Origin: Alteripontixanthobacter sp.
GTDB taxonomy: Bacteria > Pseudomonadota > Alphaproteobacteria > Sphingomonadales > Sphingomonadaceae
Direction: 5' to 3'
NCBI GenBank assembly: GCA_039968605.1
Contig: JBDVPM010000008.1
Location: forward strand, 1,788,968-1,852,967
DNA length: 64,000 nucleotides
The position numbers were made by a program, and so were the translations under genes. The notes under the pieces are model-generated. The model made no database searches and was not told the DNA's origin. It saw only the letters and a program-made list of their open reading frames with translations. Of the stretch, positions 54,762 to 64,000 are shown piece after piece; positions within the stretch are counted from its first letter, which is position 1, and every line of letters starts with the position of its first letter.

Positions 54762-56018
54762 ATGAACATGTTCAATCGTTTCGACCAGGAACGAGCTTTG
54801 GAGATAGGCGAGCAGATCGTCTACGCGCTGATTATCCTGGTATTGACCTGGGCGCTGGCAAAAGCGGCCAAGTGGGCGTTTGCCAAGCTGGTGGACAATG
54901 TCCGCTTCTTCCAACGCCGCACGGGCAGCGAGGGTTCGCTGGGCGAATCCCTCGGCAAGATCGTGAGCCTGTTCATCTGGCTGTTCGGCCTGCTGGCAAT
55001 CCTCAACGTGTTCGATCTGGGCGGCGTGATGACCCCGATCCAGGGCCTGCTCAACAACATCATGGATGTAGTGCCGAATTTGATCGGTGCGGCGCTGGTG
55101 TTCTTCATCGGCATTATGGTGGCCGGAATCGTTCGCGACCTGGTCGTTACCGCGTTGCAAACGGTCGATTTCGATCGCTGGATCAATCGCGGCGGGGCGG
55201 AAACCGCCACCGGTAATGCGCAGATCAGCCGGACTATCGGAACCATCGTTTACGCGTTGATCGTGATCGTCGTGTCGATTTTCGCGCTGGATATCCTCGC
55301 GATCGAGGCGATCTCGGTGCCTGCCAGCAACATGCTCGGCATGATCTTCGAAGCGATCCCGAACATTATCGCGGCCTGTATCCTGCTGGCCATCGGTTAT
55401 GTTGTCAGCCGGTTCGTGGTGCAGATCCTGAAGGAAGTGCTCACCGGGCTCGGCGTGGACCGCTCGCTCGCGGCAACCGGCATGGTGGGTGAGAACACCA
55501 AGGCGTCGTCGATTATCGCCCGCGTGGCGCAGGTCGCGATCATCCTGTTCTTCGCCATCGCTGCCACTCGCTTGCTCGGCTTTCCCGAGCTGACGATCCT
55601 GCTCGGCGAAATTCTCGAGCTTGGCGGACAGGTCGTGTTCGGCGCGGTTGTTATCGGCGTCGGCTTCCTGATCGCCAATCTGATCTCGCGCATCATTGCG
55701 GGCGAAAGCGGCGAGACTACGGCATCGAGCATAGTGAAATGGGCGACCGTCCTGCTGTTCACTTTCATGGGGCTGACCTTCATGGGCGTGGGCGAGGAAA
55801 TCGTGCAGCTCGCTTTTGCAGCGCTGGTGATCGGCGGCGGTGTCGCCGGTGCACTGGCCTTCGGACTGGGCGGCCGCGACTGGGCTTCGCGCAAGCTGGA
55901 ACAGATGGATGAAGCTGCCAGCAGCAGCTCGTCCACTCCGGCAGCGGGTACGCCCACGGCCAAGGTGACGAAACCAGCCGCACCGAAAAGCGACAAGCCG
56001 CTGCCCCCCGGGGCCTGA
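54762..56018 (+). CDS. Mechanosensitive-channel-like membrane protein (conserved TM helix family)
   Basis: A 418-residue protein with four or more paired membrane helices (LIILVLTWALAKAAKWAF, IGAALVFFIGIMVAGIV, IIAACILLAIGYVVSRF and others). This is the small-conductance mechanosensitive channel-related family with repeated TM-helix units. A disordered tail of about 40 residues (Ser/Thr/Ala/Pro) ends the protein. It probably protects against osmotic change. The substrate and gating are unknown. A 10-bp hairpin follows. Confidence 0.8.
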   Translation: MNMFNRFDQERALEIGEQIVYALIILVLTWALAKAAKWAFAKLVDNVRFFQRRTGSEGSLGESLGKIVSLFIWLFGLLAILNVFDLGGVMTPIQGLLNNIMDVVPNLIGAALVFFIGIMVAGIVRDLVVTALQTVDFDRWINRGGAETATGNAQISRTIGTIVYALIVIVVSIFALDILAIEAISVPASNMLGMIFEAIPNIIAACILLAIGYVVSRFVVQILKEVLTGLGVDRSLAATGMVGENTKASSIIARVAQVAIILFFAIAATRLLGFPELTILLGEILELGGQVVFGAVVIGVGFLIANLISRIIAGESGETTASSIVKWATVLLFTFMGLTFMGVGEEIVQLAFAALVIGGGVAGALAFGLGGRDWASRKLEQMDEAASSSSSTPAAGTPTAKVTKPAAPKSDKPLPPGA

Positions 56019-56034
56019 TCGGCAACACCAATAA

Positions 56035-56057
56035 CTGCCGGGGCTTTGCCTCGGCAG
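56035..56057 (+). terminator. Hairpin after the channel gene (weak terminator)
   Basis: CTGCCGGGGC pairs with GCCTCGGCAG around a TTT loop, with one G-T pair. There is no T run afterwards, so it may be a weak terminator or an mRNA-stabilising end. Confidence 0.35.
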
Positions 56058-56082
56058 CCGAAAAAGATAGGGGCGCGGGGTC

Positions 56083-56598
56083 ATGATCCTGCGCCCCGCT
56101 TTTTTGGAAGATGCCCAATCGCTGGCCAAGCTCGGGCGCGAAAGCTTCTGCGCGGCGTTCGAACATCTCTATAAATCGTCCGACCTCGACAGCTTTTTGA
56201 CGCAAGCTTACGCGCCCGATGTCGTGGCGGAGGAAATTGCCGACGATCATTGCATCCACCAACTGGCCTTCGATGAAGACGCGCTGATCGGTTACTGCAA
56301 GATGCGCTATCCCAGCTGGTACACAGAGCATTCGGATGCAGCCGATCCCATCGCGCTCGGCCAACTGTACACCGATCCGGACCGCATCGGCGAAGGTATC
56401 GGCGCGGCGCTGATGGAATGGGCGCTTGCCGAAGCACGCCAGCGCGGGCACGATGCTGTGCAGCTGTCGGTATATAGCGAGAATTACGGCGCGCAGCGTT
56501 TCTACGCCCGCTACGGCTTCGTGAAGATCGCCGATATCGGCTTCATGGTGGGCGAACAGCGCGACGAGGAATTTCTGTACGAATTGCGACTGGAGTAA
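56083..56598 (+). CDS. GNAT family N-acetyltransferase
   Basis: A 171-residue protein. Motif A is seen in YTDPDRIGEGIGAALMEWAL, preceded by strand ALGQL, and motif B is in NYGAQRFYARYGFVK. The substrate is unknown. It starts 27 bases upstream of the alpha/beta hydrolase gene and may share its mRNA. Confidence 0.85.
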   Translation: MILRPAFLEDAQSLAKLGRESFCAAFEHLYKSSDLDSFLTQAYAPDVVAEEIADDHCIHQLAFDEDALIGYCKMRYPSWYTEHSDAADPIALGQLYTDPDRIGEGIGAALMEWALAEARQRGHDAVQLSVYSENYGAQRFYARYGFVKIADIGFMVGEQRDEEFLYELRLE

Positions 56599-56624
56599 CA
56601 CTGCCGAGCGGGAGGGTTAGGCAA

Positions 56625-57557
56625 ATGAGCGACACGAGTTTCCTCGAATTGAGGTCCCCGCGGCCCAGCCTGATGCTGCGACTGGCCGGCTGGCTGATCG
56701 CCCGGCGCGGCAGCGAGCTGGACGATCCCGTGGCGCTTGCCGAGAATATTCCGGGCCGCGCTCCGCCGCAGGATGCGCCGATGCCCGCCAGCTTCCGCGA
56801 CCGTTTCCATGTCGAGGAACAGGAGCTGGAGGGTCAGCAGGTCGTCACGCTGCACCCCAAGGGCGCGACCGGGCGCTGGCATATTATCTATTTCCACGGG
56901 GGCGGGTTTTTCCTGCCGATGTTCAAGGAACATTGGCCACTCGTCGCTGCGCTGGTGGAGGCCACCGGGGCCAGCGTTTCCGTGCCGCTCTACAAGGTCG
57001 TTCCCGAACATGATCACCGCCCTGCCGAAGCGCTGGCCGATGCGTTGTTCGCCCATGTCTCCAAAAGCTGGGAGCCTGGCCGGATTGCTCTTGCCGGGGA
57101 TAGTGCAGGCGGGAATATGGCCGCCGCGCTGGCCTTGCGGCTGCGCGATGCGGGCGGAGCGATGCCCGGGCGGCTGATCCTGTTCGCACCCTGGCTGGAT
57201 GTAACGCTGGAGGACGAGGCTGCGCGCAAGGTGGAAGAAGACGACATCATGCTCGCCGTCGATCCGCTGCGGATCATGGGCGGCTGGTGGGCCGGATCGC
57301 GCAATCCGAAAGATCCGCAGGTCAGCCCGCTCTATGCCGATCCCATCGGGTTGCCCCCCACCGCGATCTTCCAGGGACGCGACGATATTTTCGTGATCGA
57401 CAGCCACAGCTATGCCTCGAACGCTGCGTCGCGGGGGGCGGATATCAAGCTGTACGAGTATCAGGGCGCGCCGCACGTATTCATGGCCGTCACCCCCACG
57501 CGAGAGGCCAAGGATGTATTTCGCCTCTGCGACCGTTTCTTGAAGAAAGGCAATTGA
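56625..57557 (+). CDS. Alpha/beta hydrolase, HSL/acetyl-esterase type
   Basis: A 310-residue enzyme. The HGGG oxyanion motif (YFHGGGFFLP) and the nucleophile elbow GDSAGG (ALAGDSAGGNMAAALAL) place it in the hormone-sensitive-lipase family. The Asp lies in FQGRDDIFVIDS and the His in YQGAPHVFM. It probably hydrolyses small acyl esters. It overlaps the next gene by TGATG, so the hydrolase and the dehydrogenase are coupled. Confidence 0.88.
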   Translation: MSDTSFLELRSPRPSLMLRLAGWLIARRGSELDDPVALAENIPGRAPPQDAPMPASFRDRFHVEEQELEGQQVVTLHPKGATGRWHIIYFHGGGFFLPMFKEHWPLVAALVEATGASVSVPLYKVVPEHDHRPAEALADALFAHVSKSWEPGRIALAGDSAGGNMAAALALRLRDAGGAMPGRLILFAPWLDVTLEDEAARKVEEDDIMLAVDPLRIMGGWWAGSRNPKDPQVSPLYADPIGLPPTAIFQGRDDIFVIDSHSYASNAASRGADIKLYEYQGAPHVFMAVTPTREAKDVFRLCDRFLKKGN

Positions 57558-58501
57558 TGAGCGAATTCGGAGCCAAGAGCACCACCGACGACGTATTGGA
57601 GGGACACGATCTGTCCGGGCGGAGCTATTTCATCACCGGCGGGAATTCCGGATTGGGGCAGGAAACCGCCCGCGCTCTCGCATCCAAAGGTGCGCATGTG
57701 ATCCTGGCGGGCCGCGACGAAACCGCGCTGGAGGCGTCGCGCGAAGAAATCCTCGGCTCTGTCGGGGATGCACAGGTCGATACGATCATCTGCGATCTCG
57801 CCTCCATCGACAGCGTGCGCAAATGCGGCGCGCAGGCGCGCGAGCGGTTCGAGAGGATCGACGTGCTGATCAACAATGCCGGGGTGATGGCCTGCCCCTT
57901 CGGACACACTTCGGACGGGTTCGAACGACAATTCGGGACCAACCATATCGGCCATTTCGTGCTGACCAACGAATTGCTCCCGCTGGTCGAAAAAGGCCGC
58001 GATGCGCGCATAGTCAACCTTTCCAGCCTGGCCCACCATCGCAGCGGAGTGGATTTCGATGACCCGAATTTCGAAAAACGCGAATATGACAAGCAGGTGG
58101 CTTACGGCCAATCGAAGACCGCCAACGCGCTGCATGCCGTTGCCCTCAATACCCGGCTTTCGGCCAAGGGGATCGAGGCGTTTTCGGTCCATCCTGGCGG
58201 GATAATGACCAATCTGGGCCGGCACCTGACCGAAGCGGACATTGCCGCCATGATGAAGCGGCTGAACGAAATGGGCGATGGCGGTTTCGAGTTCAAAACC
58301 ATACCCCAGGGCGCGGCCACCAGCGCCTGGGCGGCGACCGCGCCCGATCTGGCAGGTCAAGGCGGTGCTTATCTCGAAAACTGCCAGATCGCCGAGGTCA
58401 GCGAGGAAACGCAGGCGAGCGGCGTACGCCCCTATGCCATCGATCCGCAGTTGGCCGAGCGTCTGTGGGACGAAAGCGAGCGGATGGTTGCCGCCGCCTG
58501 A
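57557..58501 (+). CDS. Short-chain dehydrogenase/reductase
   Basis: A 314-residue SDR. The TGGNSGLGQ cofactor loop, DVLINNAGVM and the catalytic YGQSK (Tyr and Lys) are present. The pattern is of the retinol-dehydrogenase/oxidoreductase subfamily that uses NADP. The substrate is not defined. It is translationally coupled to the upstream hydrolase. Confidence 0.87.
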   Translation: MSEFGAKSTTDDVLEGHDLSGRSYFITGGNSGLGQETARALASKGAHVILAGRDETALEASREEILGSVGDAQVDTIICDLASIDSVRKCGAQARERFERIDVLINNAGVMACPFGHTSDGFERQFGTNHIGHFVLTNELLPLVEKGRDARIVNLSSLAHHRSGVDFDDPNFEKREYDKQVAYGQSKTANALHAVALNTRLSAKGIEAFSVHPGGIMTNLGRHLTEADIAAMMKRLNEMGDGGFEFKTIPQGAATSAWAATAPDLAGQGGAYLENCQIAEVSEETQASGVRPYAIDPQLAERLWDESERMVAAA

Positions 58502-58532
58502 GCCCCTGAACCTGCACGGTTAGCGCGGCGAT

Positions 58533-58558
58533 GTAACCAACTGGCCAATGGCAACGAA
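58533..58558 (+). promoter_or_regulatory. SigF-type promoter of the sigF-nrsF pair
   Basis: GTAACC (58533-58538), 16 bases, then CGAA (58555-58558). This agrees with the promoter motif known for SigF-type ECF sigma factors in Caulobacter. It lies 78 bases before the ECF sigma factor gene, suggesting autoregulation. Confidence 0.72.
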
Positions 58559-58636
58559 CGTGCAAATGATGGGACGGGTGCACGGCCCATTATCCGCCGC
58601 GCCCTGCCCGGTCGGCAAGCGTATGGGGAGAGGTGG

Positions 58637-59167
58637 ATGATCGCGGACGAGGCAACGCTTTCCACCCTGATGGCTGCAGGCCAGCGGGGCGACAAGCAGG
58701 CCTATACCGTGCTGCTGACCGAGGCGCAGCTCTGGCTGGAGCGCTATTTCAGCCGCCGATGCGCCCCGGACCAGCGCGATGATCTGGTGCAGGAAGTGCT
58801 GATCGCATTGCACCGCAAACGTGCAACCTGGGATTCAACCCGCGCGTTCCTGCCATGGCTGGCGGCGATCGCCCGCTATCGCTGGGTCGATCATCTGCGC
58901 AAGGTGTACCGCACGCAGGAAGACGCACTGGACGACCGCGACGCAGCCGAAGACAGCGAAGAGGATGCGGTGCTCGCCCGAATGAGCCTGGAGCGATTAT
59001 TCGTCCGTTTGCCGGACAAACAAAGCACGGCGATCGAACTCACCAGGATCGAAGGTCTGTCCATCCGCGAGGCGGCAAAGCGCACCGGCCAATCGGAAAG
59101 CGCGGTCAAGGTCAACATACATCGCGGGCTGAAAAAGCTCGCAGCCCTAATCGAGAAAGCAGAATGA
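58637..59167 (+). CDS. sigF: ECF sigma factor, SigF type
   Basis: A 176-residue sigma factor. Region 2 includes AYTVLLTEAQLWLERYFSRR, DDLVQEVLIALHRKRATWD and WLAAIARYRWVDHLRK. Region 4 ends in a helix-turn-helix, LSIREAAKRTGQSESAVKV. Paired with the NrsF-type membrane protein that follows by a four-base overlap (ATGA), it matches the SigF-NrsF systems that respond to oxidative or heavy-metal stress in alphaproteobacteria. The promoter motif upstream supports this. Confidence 0.87.
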   Translation: MIADEATLSTLMAAGQRGDKQAYTVLLTEAQLWLERYFSRRCAPDQRDDLVQEVLIALHRKRATWDSTRAFLPWLAAIARYRWVDHLRKVYRTQEDALDDRDAAEDSEEDAVLARMSLERLFVRLPDKQSTAIELTRIEGLSIREAAKRTGQSESAVKVNIHRGLKKLAALIEKAE

Positions 59168-59823
59168 CAATGAAACCGGGTCACGACGAACTGCGCAGCG
59201 ATTTCATCGCCGCATTGGTGGACGATCTGCAACCGCTCGCCCCGATCCGGCCGCCGCAGGCGTGGCTTTGGATCGGTTTGGCGGTGATCGCCACGATCAC
59301 GGCGCTGGCCGTGATCAAGGGGCTGTGGTCCGGGCCGACAACGGGCGATGCTTCGGCATACTGGTTTATCGTGCATGGCCTGCTGCTGGTTTTGGGGCTG
59401 GCTGCTGCGGCCAATGTCGTTACCATGGCATCTCCCCGCGTCGGCAACAGCTATTCGGGCGCGAAATGGGCCTCGCTGATGGTCGGCGTGTTGCCGCTTG
59501 CCGCACTGGCCAGCCTGACCGGGGCCGCGAACATTTCCGCTGCCTTGATCGATTCGCTGGGAGTTATCTGCGCCGCTGCGGCGACATTGTCCTCGCTGCT
59601 GACCGGCGCGGTATTGATCCTGTGGCTGCGCCGGGGAGCGCCGGTATCGTTGCAAGCGGCAGGCTGGCAAACAGGCGTGGCCGCGGGCGGCCTTGGGACG
59701 GCGGTCTATGCGCTAGGCTGTCCGGTCGACGATATCGTGCATCTGGGCATCTATCACGTGATTCCCGTTGCGATCATGGCGTTGCTGGGTGCGGCTATAG
59801 TGCCCCGGCTGGTGCGTTGGTAA
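59164..59823 (+). CDS. nrsF: NrsF-type (DUF1109) anti-sigma membrane protein
   Basis: A 219-residue membrane protein with six hydrophobic helices (WLWIGLAVIATITALAVI, GLLLVLGLAAAANVVTM, then four more). A short cytoplasmic N-terminus would hold the sigma factor. DUF1109/NrsF proteins are anti-sigma factors of SigF. The conserved Cys pairs often needed for sensing are represented by single Cys residues at about 139 and 193. Its ATG overlaps the sigF stop. Confidence 0.85.
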   Translation: MTMKPGHDELRSDFIAALVDDLQPLAPIRPPQAWLWIGLAVIATITALAVIKGLWSGPTTGDASAYWFIVHGLLLVLGLAAAANVVTMASPRVGNSYSGAKWASLMVGVLPLAALASLTGAANISAALIDSLGVICAAAATLSSLLTGAVLILWLRRGAPVSLQAAGWQTGVAAGGLGTAVYALGCPVDDIVHLGIYHVIPVAIMALLGAAIVPRLVRW

Positions 59824-59827
59824 GGCG

Positions 59828-60853
59828 CTACAACCAGCGCCAGCGCCAGAACAGCGCCATCTGCATGGCGAACACCGCCAGGCACAGGCCCACCACGATC
59901 CAGAAGGCATCGCCATCATCCACCCCGGGCATTCCGCCCACATTGATGCCGAGTAGCCCGGTCAGGAACCCCAGCGGCAGGAAGACCGCCGCCACGATGG
60001 TCAGGATGTAATTGGTCCGTTCCGACCGGGCCAGCGCACGGGCACGCAATTCGTCCTGCAGCACCACCGCGCTTTCCTTGGATATATCGATATCGTCGAG
60101 ATAGCGGCGCAGACGCGCGATGGTTTCCTCGATCTCGCGCCGGTCGTGATCCTCGAACCAGGCCGGCGCATCGCGGGCTATGGCTTCGAAGGCTACATGC
60201 TGCGGTCCCATATGGCGCTGCAGGGCGAGGCAGTTGCGCCGGATGGTGGCGATCTTGTCGAGCAACCCCTCCGCGTCGTCACCGGTGCGGCGTTCCACCA
60301 CGTCGATATGATCGTTCATATCGACGACCGACTGGTTCATCCGCGCGACCATGTATTCGGTCAATTCGGTGATCAGCGCGCCGGCATCGGCAGGTCCGTG
60401 CCCGCGGTCGATTTCGGCCAGCACGTCGCGCGGGGTTTGCAGCGGATCGCGGCGCAAGGTGATCAACCGCCGCCCGTCGCACCACAGTTGCATGGACACC
60501 ATGTCTTCCGGCTCCGCACCGGGGTTGAAGTTTATCCCGCGCAGCGTCGCCACCAGGGTCTCGTTTTCGCGGAAGGCGCGCGGGCGCGTGGCATCGGACA
60601 CCAGCAATTCCGCCGTGGGCTCGGGCACGCTGAGCTCTTCCTCCAGCCAATCCTGCACGCCGTCCGTATCGCGGCATAGATGGAGCCAAAGACATTCCTC
60701 TGCGCGTCCCGGCTGCCAACTGCGCGCTTCCTGCCAGCCGATCACCCGGCCGCCGCCGCGCCCGTCGATCACCCGGCCGAACAATAGCGGGCCATCCTGC
60801 GCCCCGCGTGCCGCCATATCGTCAGTCAATTGCGTAGCGGACTGTATGGTCAA
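59828..60853 (-). CDS. CorA-family zinc/magnesium transporter, ZntB type
   Basis: A 341-residue protein. A soluble N-terminal domain precedes two C-terminal helices (NYILTIVAAVFLPLGFLTGL and AFWIVVGLCLAVFAMQMALFW). The pore signature reads GINVGGMPG, as in ZntB, rather than the GMN of CorA. The TTG at 60853 is the best start: AAGGAGGG sits five bases upstream, and no ATG in frame is better placed. It likely exchanges Zn2+ or other divalent cations. It diverges from the EAL protein gene. Confidence 0.87.
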   Translation of the reverse strand: MTIQSATQLTDDMAARGAQDGPLLFGRVIDGRGGGRVIGWQEARSWQPGRAEECLWLHLCRDTDGVQDWLEEELSVPEPTAELLVSDATRPRAFRENETLVATLRGINFNPGAEPEDMVSMQLWCDGRRLITLRRDPLQTPRDVLAEIDRGHGPADAGALITELTEYMVARMNQSVVDMNDHIDVVERRTGDDAEGLLDKIATIRRNCLALQRHMGPQHVAFEAIARDAPAWFEDHDRREIEETIARLRRYLDDIDISKESAVVLQDELRARALARSERTNYILTIVAAVFLPLGFLTGLLGINVGGMPGVDDGDAFWIVVGLCLAVFAMQMALFWRWRWL

Positions 60854-60950
60854 AACGTCCCTCCTTAACCAACCGTATCGAAGCTCTGCGGGAGATTCCA
60901 TAGCCGGGCAGATGCAGATTTTTCTGCATTTTGAACCTAGCCATACAGGC

Positions 60951-62261
60951 ATGGACCAAATCGCCCCTAACCAATTGACACCGTTTCTAGGAAATCTTTC
61001 CCCCGGCGAGGTGGAGATATCCGGCGAGCGGATCGACCGCATTCTGGCTGCGGTTCGCCAGCATCTGGGAATGGAGATCGCTTTCGTCAGTAGATATGTG
61101 GAAGGCGATCAGCGCGAATTTACCCATATCTCGACCGATTTGCCGCTGCCGCACAAGCCCGGTTTTCGCGAGCCGAAAGAGGAAAGCTTCTGCCACCACA
61201 TTCTGGAAGGCCGCCTGCCCGGGCTGATTCACGATGCAGCGGATTACGACCTCGCCCAGACGCTACCGATAACCAAACTGCTGCCGGTCGGCTGCCATTT
61301 GAACGTGCCGCTGCGGTTTTCCGATGGCACCGTCTATGGCAGTTTCTGCGCGCTCAGCCGCAAAGCGGACCGCTCGATAACGGAGCGAGATATGGGCGTT
61401 CTCAGCGCCTTTGCCGCCTTGGCGGTGGAACATATCGAAAGCGATTCCGGCAACGAACTGGAATGCGCACATACCCGATCGAAAATCACGAACGTGATAC
61501 AGACGCGCGGGCTGACCATCCTGCACCAGCCGATCCATGGGCTCGTCACGGGCGAGCCGATGGGCGTGGAATGTCTAGCGCGTTTCCCCGATGCCAAGGA
61601 GCGCGGTCCGGACAAGTGGTTTGCCGAGGCCGAGACGGTCGGCATGGGTCTGGAGCTGGAACTGCACGCGGTAGAATGCGCGCTGGCCACGCTGGACAGC
61701 CTGCCGGCGGGGAAATACGCCTCTATCAACGCCTCGCCCGAAACGATCCTTTCAGGCGAATTGCACCAGATGATCCCCGAAGGCAGAAAGGATCGCCTGG
61801 TGGTTGAATTGACCGAACACAATCAGGTTGCCAGCTACCGCGAATTGGCCAAGGCGCTGCATACGCTCAATCCAAAGGCCCGGATCGCAATCGACGATGT
61901 CGGGGCAGGCTATGCCGGGCTGCGTCATATCGTGGACCTCGCCCCGGACATTCTGAAACTCGACATGAGCCTGACGCGCGACGTCCACCGCGACAAGGCG
62001 CGCCATGCACTCAGCGGGGCAATGGTGCGCTTCGCAACGGAGATCGGCGCGGTGCTGGTCGCCGAAGGTGTCGAATGCGCGGAGGAAGCAACTGCACTGG
62101 CACGGCTTGGGGTGACTTATGGACAAGGCTACTATTTTGCTCGCCCGCTACCGGTAGTGCTGGCCCAGCGCCATATGATGGGCCTTGGCGAAGAGGTCGA
62201 AGCGCCTTCGCCAGGCTTGGTTCAAACCGGCAAGCCCTTACCGAAAGCCCGCCGCGCTTAA
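60951..62261 (+). CDS. GAF-EAL cyclic-di-GMP phosphodiesterase-like protein
   Basis: A 436-residue protein (an ATG at 60912 is an alternative start). Residues about 20-165 are a GAF domain ([20 protein letters not shown] and [16 protein letters not shown]). An EAL domain follows. Its signature is ECL (VECLARF) in place of EAL, but the metal-binding Glu is kept, together with NAS at [21 protein letters not shown], the KLD motif in ILKLDM, and the EGVE and QGYYFARP motifs. Activity is plausible. The ligand of the GAF domain is unknown. Confidence 0.85.
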   Translation: MDQIAPNQLTPFLGNLSPGEVEISGERIDRILAAVRQHLGMEIAFVSRYVEGDQREFTHISTDLPLPHKPGFREPKEESFCHHILEGRLPGLIHDAADYDLAQTLPITKLLPVGCHLNVPLRFSDGTVYGSFCALSRKADRSITERDMGVLSAFAALAVEHIESDSGNELECAHTRSKITNVIQTRGLTILHQPIHGLVTGEPMGVECLARFPDAKERGPDKWFAEAETVGMGLELELHAVECALATLDSLPAGKYASINASPETILSGELHQMIPEGRKDRLVVELTEHNQVASYRELAKALHTLNPKARIAIDDVGAGYAGLRHIVDLAPDILKLDMSLTRDVHRDKARHALSGAMVRFATEIGAVLVAEGVECAEEATALARLGVTYGQGYYFARPLPVVLAQRHMMGLGEEVEAPSPGLVQTGKPLPKARRA

Positions 62262-62332
62262 ATCGTCACCGCGCGGCGGCCAATCTCGCCGCGTCATTGC
62301 CCCGCAACCCTGCCCGCCCTATACAGGGCGGC

Positions 62333-63493
62333 ATGTCCTCCATACGCCCCTGGCGCACAATAGAACGCCGCAAATCCCGCCAGATCATGGTCGGCGAAAC
62401 GCCGGTTGGCGGCGACGCGCCGATCACTGTGCAGACCATGACCAACACGCCGACCGAAGACGCGGCGGCCACGCTCGACCAGATTCGCCGCTGCGAGGAA
62501 GCCGGGGCCGATATCATCCGCGTCTCCGTGCCCACCAAGGAAGCCAGCGCGGCGTTCGGCAAGATCACCAAGGCCGCGCGCGTGCCGATCGTGGCGGACA
62601 TCCATTTCCATTACAAACGGGCGCTGGAAGCCGCCGATGCGGGCGCGGCCTGCCTGCGGATCAATCCCGGCAATATCGGCTCCTCCCAGCGCGTGGCCGA
62701 AGTGGTCCGCGCGGCCAAGGCCAATGGCTGTGCTATCCGCATCGGGGTAAATGCAGGCTCGCTCGAGAAGGACTTGCTGGAGAAATATGGCGAGCCATGC
62801 CCGGAGGCGCTGGTGGAAAGCGCGCTCGACCATATCAAGCTGCTGCAGGACCACGATTTTCACGATTACAAGGTCGCGGTTAAGGCCAGCGACGTGTTCC
62901 TTGCGGTCGCGGCCTACCAGCAACTCGCCGAAACCGTCGATTGCCCGCTCCATCTCGGCATTACGGAGGCAGGCGGACTGATCGGCGGAACGGTGAAATC
63001 CTCCATCGGCATCGGTAATCTGCTGTGGGCCGGGATCGGCGACACCATCCGCGTCTCGCTGTCCGCCGAACCGGAAGAAGAAGTGCGCGTCGGCTTCGAA
63101 ATCCTCAAGAGCCTGGGTCTCAGAACCCGCGGTGTACGGGTGGTCAGCTGTCCCAGCTGCAGCCGGCAGGGCTTCGATGTCATCCGCACGGTGGAAGCGC
63201 TCGAAGAACGGCTGCAACACATCAAGACCCCGCTTTCGCTTTCGGTGCTCGGCTGCGTGGTCAACGGCCCCGGCGAAGCGCGCGAAACCGATATCGGCGT
63301 AACCGGCGGCGGCGCGGGCAAGCACATGGTGTATCTGTCCGGGGTGACCGACCACACGGTAGAAAGCGCCGCAATGCTCGATCACATCGTCGATCTGGTC
63401 GAAGCCAAGGCGGCAGAGATCGAGGACGGCATGATCGATGCCAGGGCGAGCGACGACAGCCGGGACGACGCAGAGGCGGTTCCAGCCCAGTGA
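62333..63493 (+). CDS. ispG: 4-hydroxy-3-methylbut-2-enyl diphosphate synthase
   Basis: A 386-residue enzyme of the MEP isoprenoid pathway. The barrel holds the substrate motif [20 protein letters not shown], and the 4Fe-4S ligand cysteines are in [12 protein letters not shown] and [15 protein letters not shown]. The ATG at 62333 matches the family's N-terminus. The stop overlaps the GTG of the next gene (GTGA). Confidence 0.94.
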   Translation: MSSIRPWRTIERRKSRQIMVGETPVGGDAPITVQTMTNTPTEDAAATLDQIRRCEEAGADIIRVSVPTKEASAAFGKITKAARVPIVADIHFHYKRALEAADAGAACLRINPGNIGSSQRVAEVVRAAKANGCAIRIGVNAGSLEKDLLEKYGEPCPEALVESALDHIKLLQDHDFHDYKVAVKASDVFLAVAAYQQLAETVDCPLHLGITEAGGLIGGTVKSSIGIGNLLWAGIGDTIRVSLSAEPEEEVRVGFEILKSLGLRTRGVRVVSCPSCSRQGFDVIRTVEALEERLQHIKTPLSLSVLGCVVNGPGEARETDIGVTGGGAGKHMVYLSGVTDHTVESAAMLDHIVDLVEAKAAEIEDGMIDARASDDSRDDAEAVPAQ

Positions 63494-64000
63494 ACGTTTT
63501 CGGGCGATTTGCCGATACGGTCAGAGGCGGCCTTTCGGTCTGGTGGCTGGCACCGCTCGTCCCGCTGATCGTGGTATTGCCGGAATTCGTCCAGCATATT
63601 GCCGAAATTCGGCTTGGCATGTTTGCGGACAAGGCTGCTTTCGATGCGCTGGCACAGGATCCGCGCCGCATGTCGTTCGGCATCGTCAAGGTGAACGCGT
63701 TGCTGTTGGCCATCTTTGCTGCCGCCCGCTTCTGGGTGACACGCGGCGGTGCGCAGCGCTGGTGGAACCCGCGCGGCATTCTGTGGGGACGACCGGTTCT
63801 TGCAATAGTGCTCGCCAGCCTGGTGGGGATACCCGGCATATTGCTGGAGGACTCTGTAGGAGTAACCGGCAGGCAGGTGCTCGATGCCGTACTGACCCTG
63901 GCTACGTTGCCGCTGTTCACCTGGCTGGTCAGTGCGCTGCTGGCCGACCGGGACATGACTTGGAAGCGAGTGTGGCGGTCCGGCTGGCTTCCGGGCCTTC
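63490..64000 (+). CDS. Membrane protein, truncated by the window edge
   Basis: At least 170 residues starting with GTG overlapping ispG's stop (GTGA). Four or more hydrophobic segments are visible ([53 protein letters not shown] and [19 protein letters not shown]). No family is recognised. The 3' end lies outside the window. Confidence 0.72.
   Translation, partial: MNVFGRFADTVRGGLSVWWLAPLVPLIVVLPEFVQHIAEIRLGMFADKAAFDALAQDPRRMSFGIVKVNALLLAIFAAARFWVTRGGAQRWWNPRGILWGRPVLAIVLASLVGIPGILLEDSVGVTGRQVLDAVLTLATLPLFTWLVSALLADRDMTWKRVWRSGWLPGL

Noticed and set aside
54581-56129. Long N-terminal extension of the asparaginase-type gene
   Set aside because: The extension runs antisense to the channel gene, and a normal signal peptide begins at 54581.
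1-64000. CRISPR array
   Set aside because: No regularly spaced direct repeats were seen anywhere in the window.

Overview
The window looks like a chromosomal stretch from a GC-rich alphaproteobacterium of the order Sphingomonadales (Erythrobacter/Altererythrobacter-like). This inference rests on a PhyR-NepR-EcfG general stress locus with an HWE histidine kinase, a SigF-NrsF pair, a class I PHA synthase with a phasin, ClpS, and protein styles typical of that group. No species can be assigned from the sequence alone.

Left part (about 1-13,450): an accessory island. The first 1.5 kb holds no intact gene but carries a frameshifted excisionase-like HTH remnant. Next come three tightly overlapping plus-strand genes: a compact P-loop ATPase, a 1051-residue STAND NTPase with a helical repeat tail, and a trypsin-like protease with an N-terminal helical domain resembling effector-associated domains. 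Eleven bases beyond them a minus-strand cluster converges. It encodes a two-helix membrane protein, a small unknown protein, a secreted outer-membrane-type protein, an M43-type zinc protease without a signal peptide, and an unknown 385-residue protein. The arrangement resembles NTPase/protease conflict systems and is the best candidate for an undescribed system here. A broken DUF6438/ankyrin gene lies to its right, and the island abuts the 3' end of tRNA-Thr(CGU), next to tRNA-Cys.

Middle part (about 13,700-45,400): housekeeping and stress genes. They include a thioesterase, a crotonase, a RadC-like protein overlapping an orphan winged-helix regulator, a membrane-tethered LuxR-type protein, an alanine/LL-DAP-type aminotransferase, PHA synthase and phasin with a palindromic operator, clpS, lptF-lptG, a desaturase and a Crp/Fnr regulator. 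The general stress module follows (phyR, a CHASE/HWE kinase, nepR-ecfG and an AI-2E-type transporter). GGAAC-N17-GTT promoter signatures precede phyR and nepR-ecfG, the latter readable on both strands. Then come sodB, a dicarboxylate/cation symporter, glmM-DUF1272-thiD (ThiD fused to a VOC domain), a LOG-family protein, a membrane sulfatase-fold protein, tRNA-Gln, ppx/gppA, rlmE and a membrane-anchored cytochrome c.

Right part (about 45,500-64,000): prephenate dehydratase, then a six-gene DUF4129/DUF4350/MoxR/DUF58/SpoIIM/RDD operon, a stress-type periplasmic coiled-coil protein with its own EcfG-type promoter, an isoaspartyl peptidase, an MscS-like channel, an acetyltransferase, an alpha/beta hydrolase and an SDR. 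The sigF-nrsF pair has a GTAACC-N16-CGAA promoter. A ZntB/CorA transporter, a GAF-EAL phosphodiesterase, ispG and a truncated membrane protein gene complete the window.
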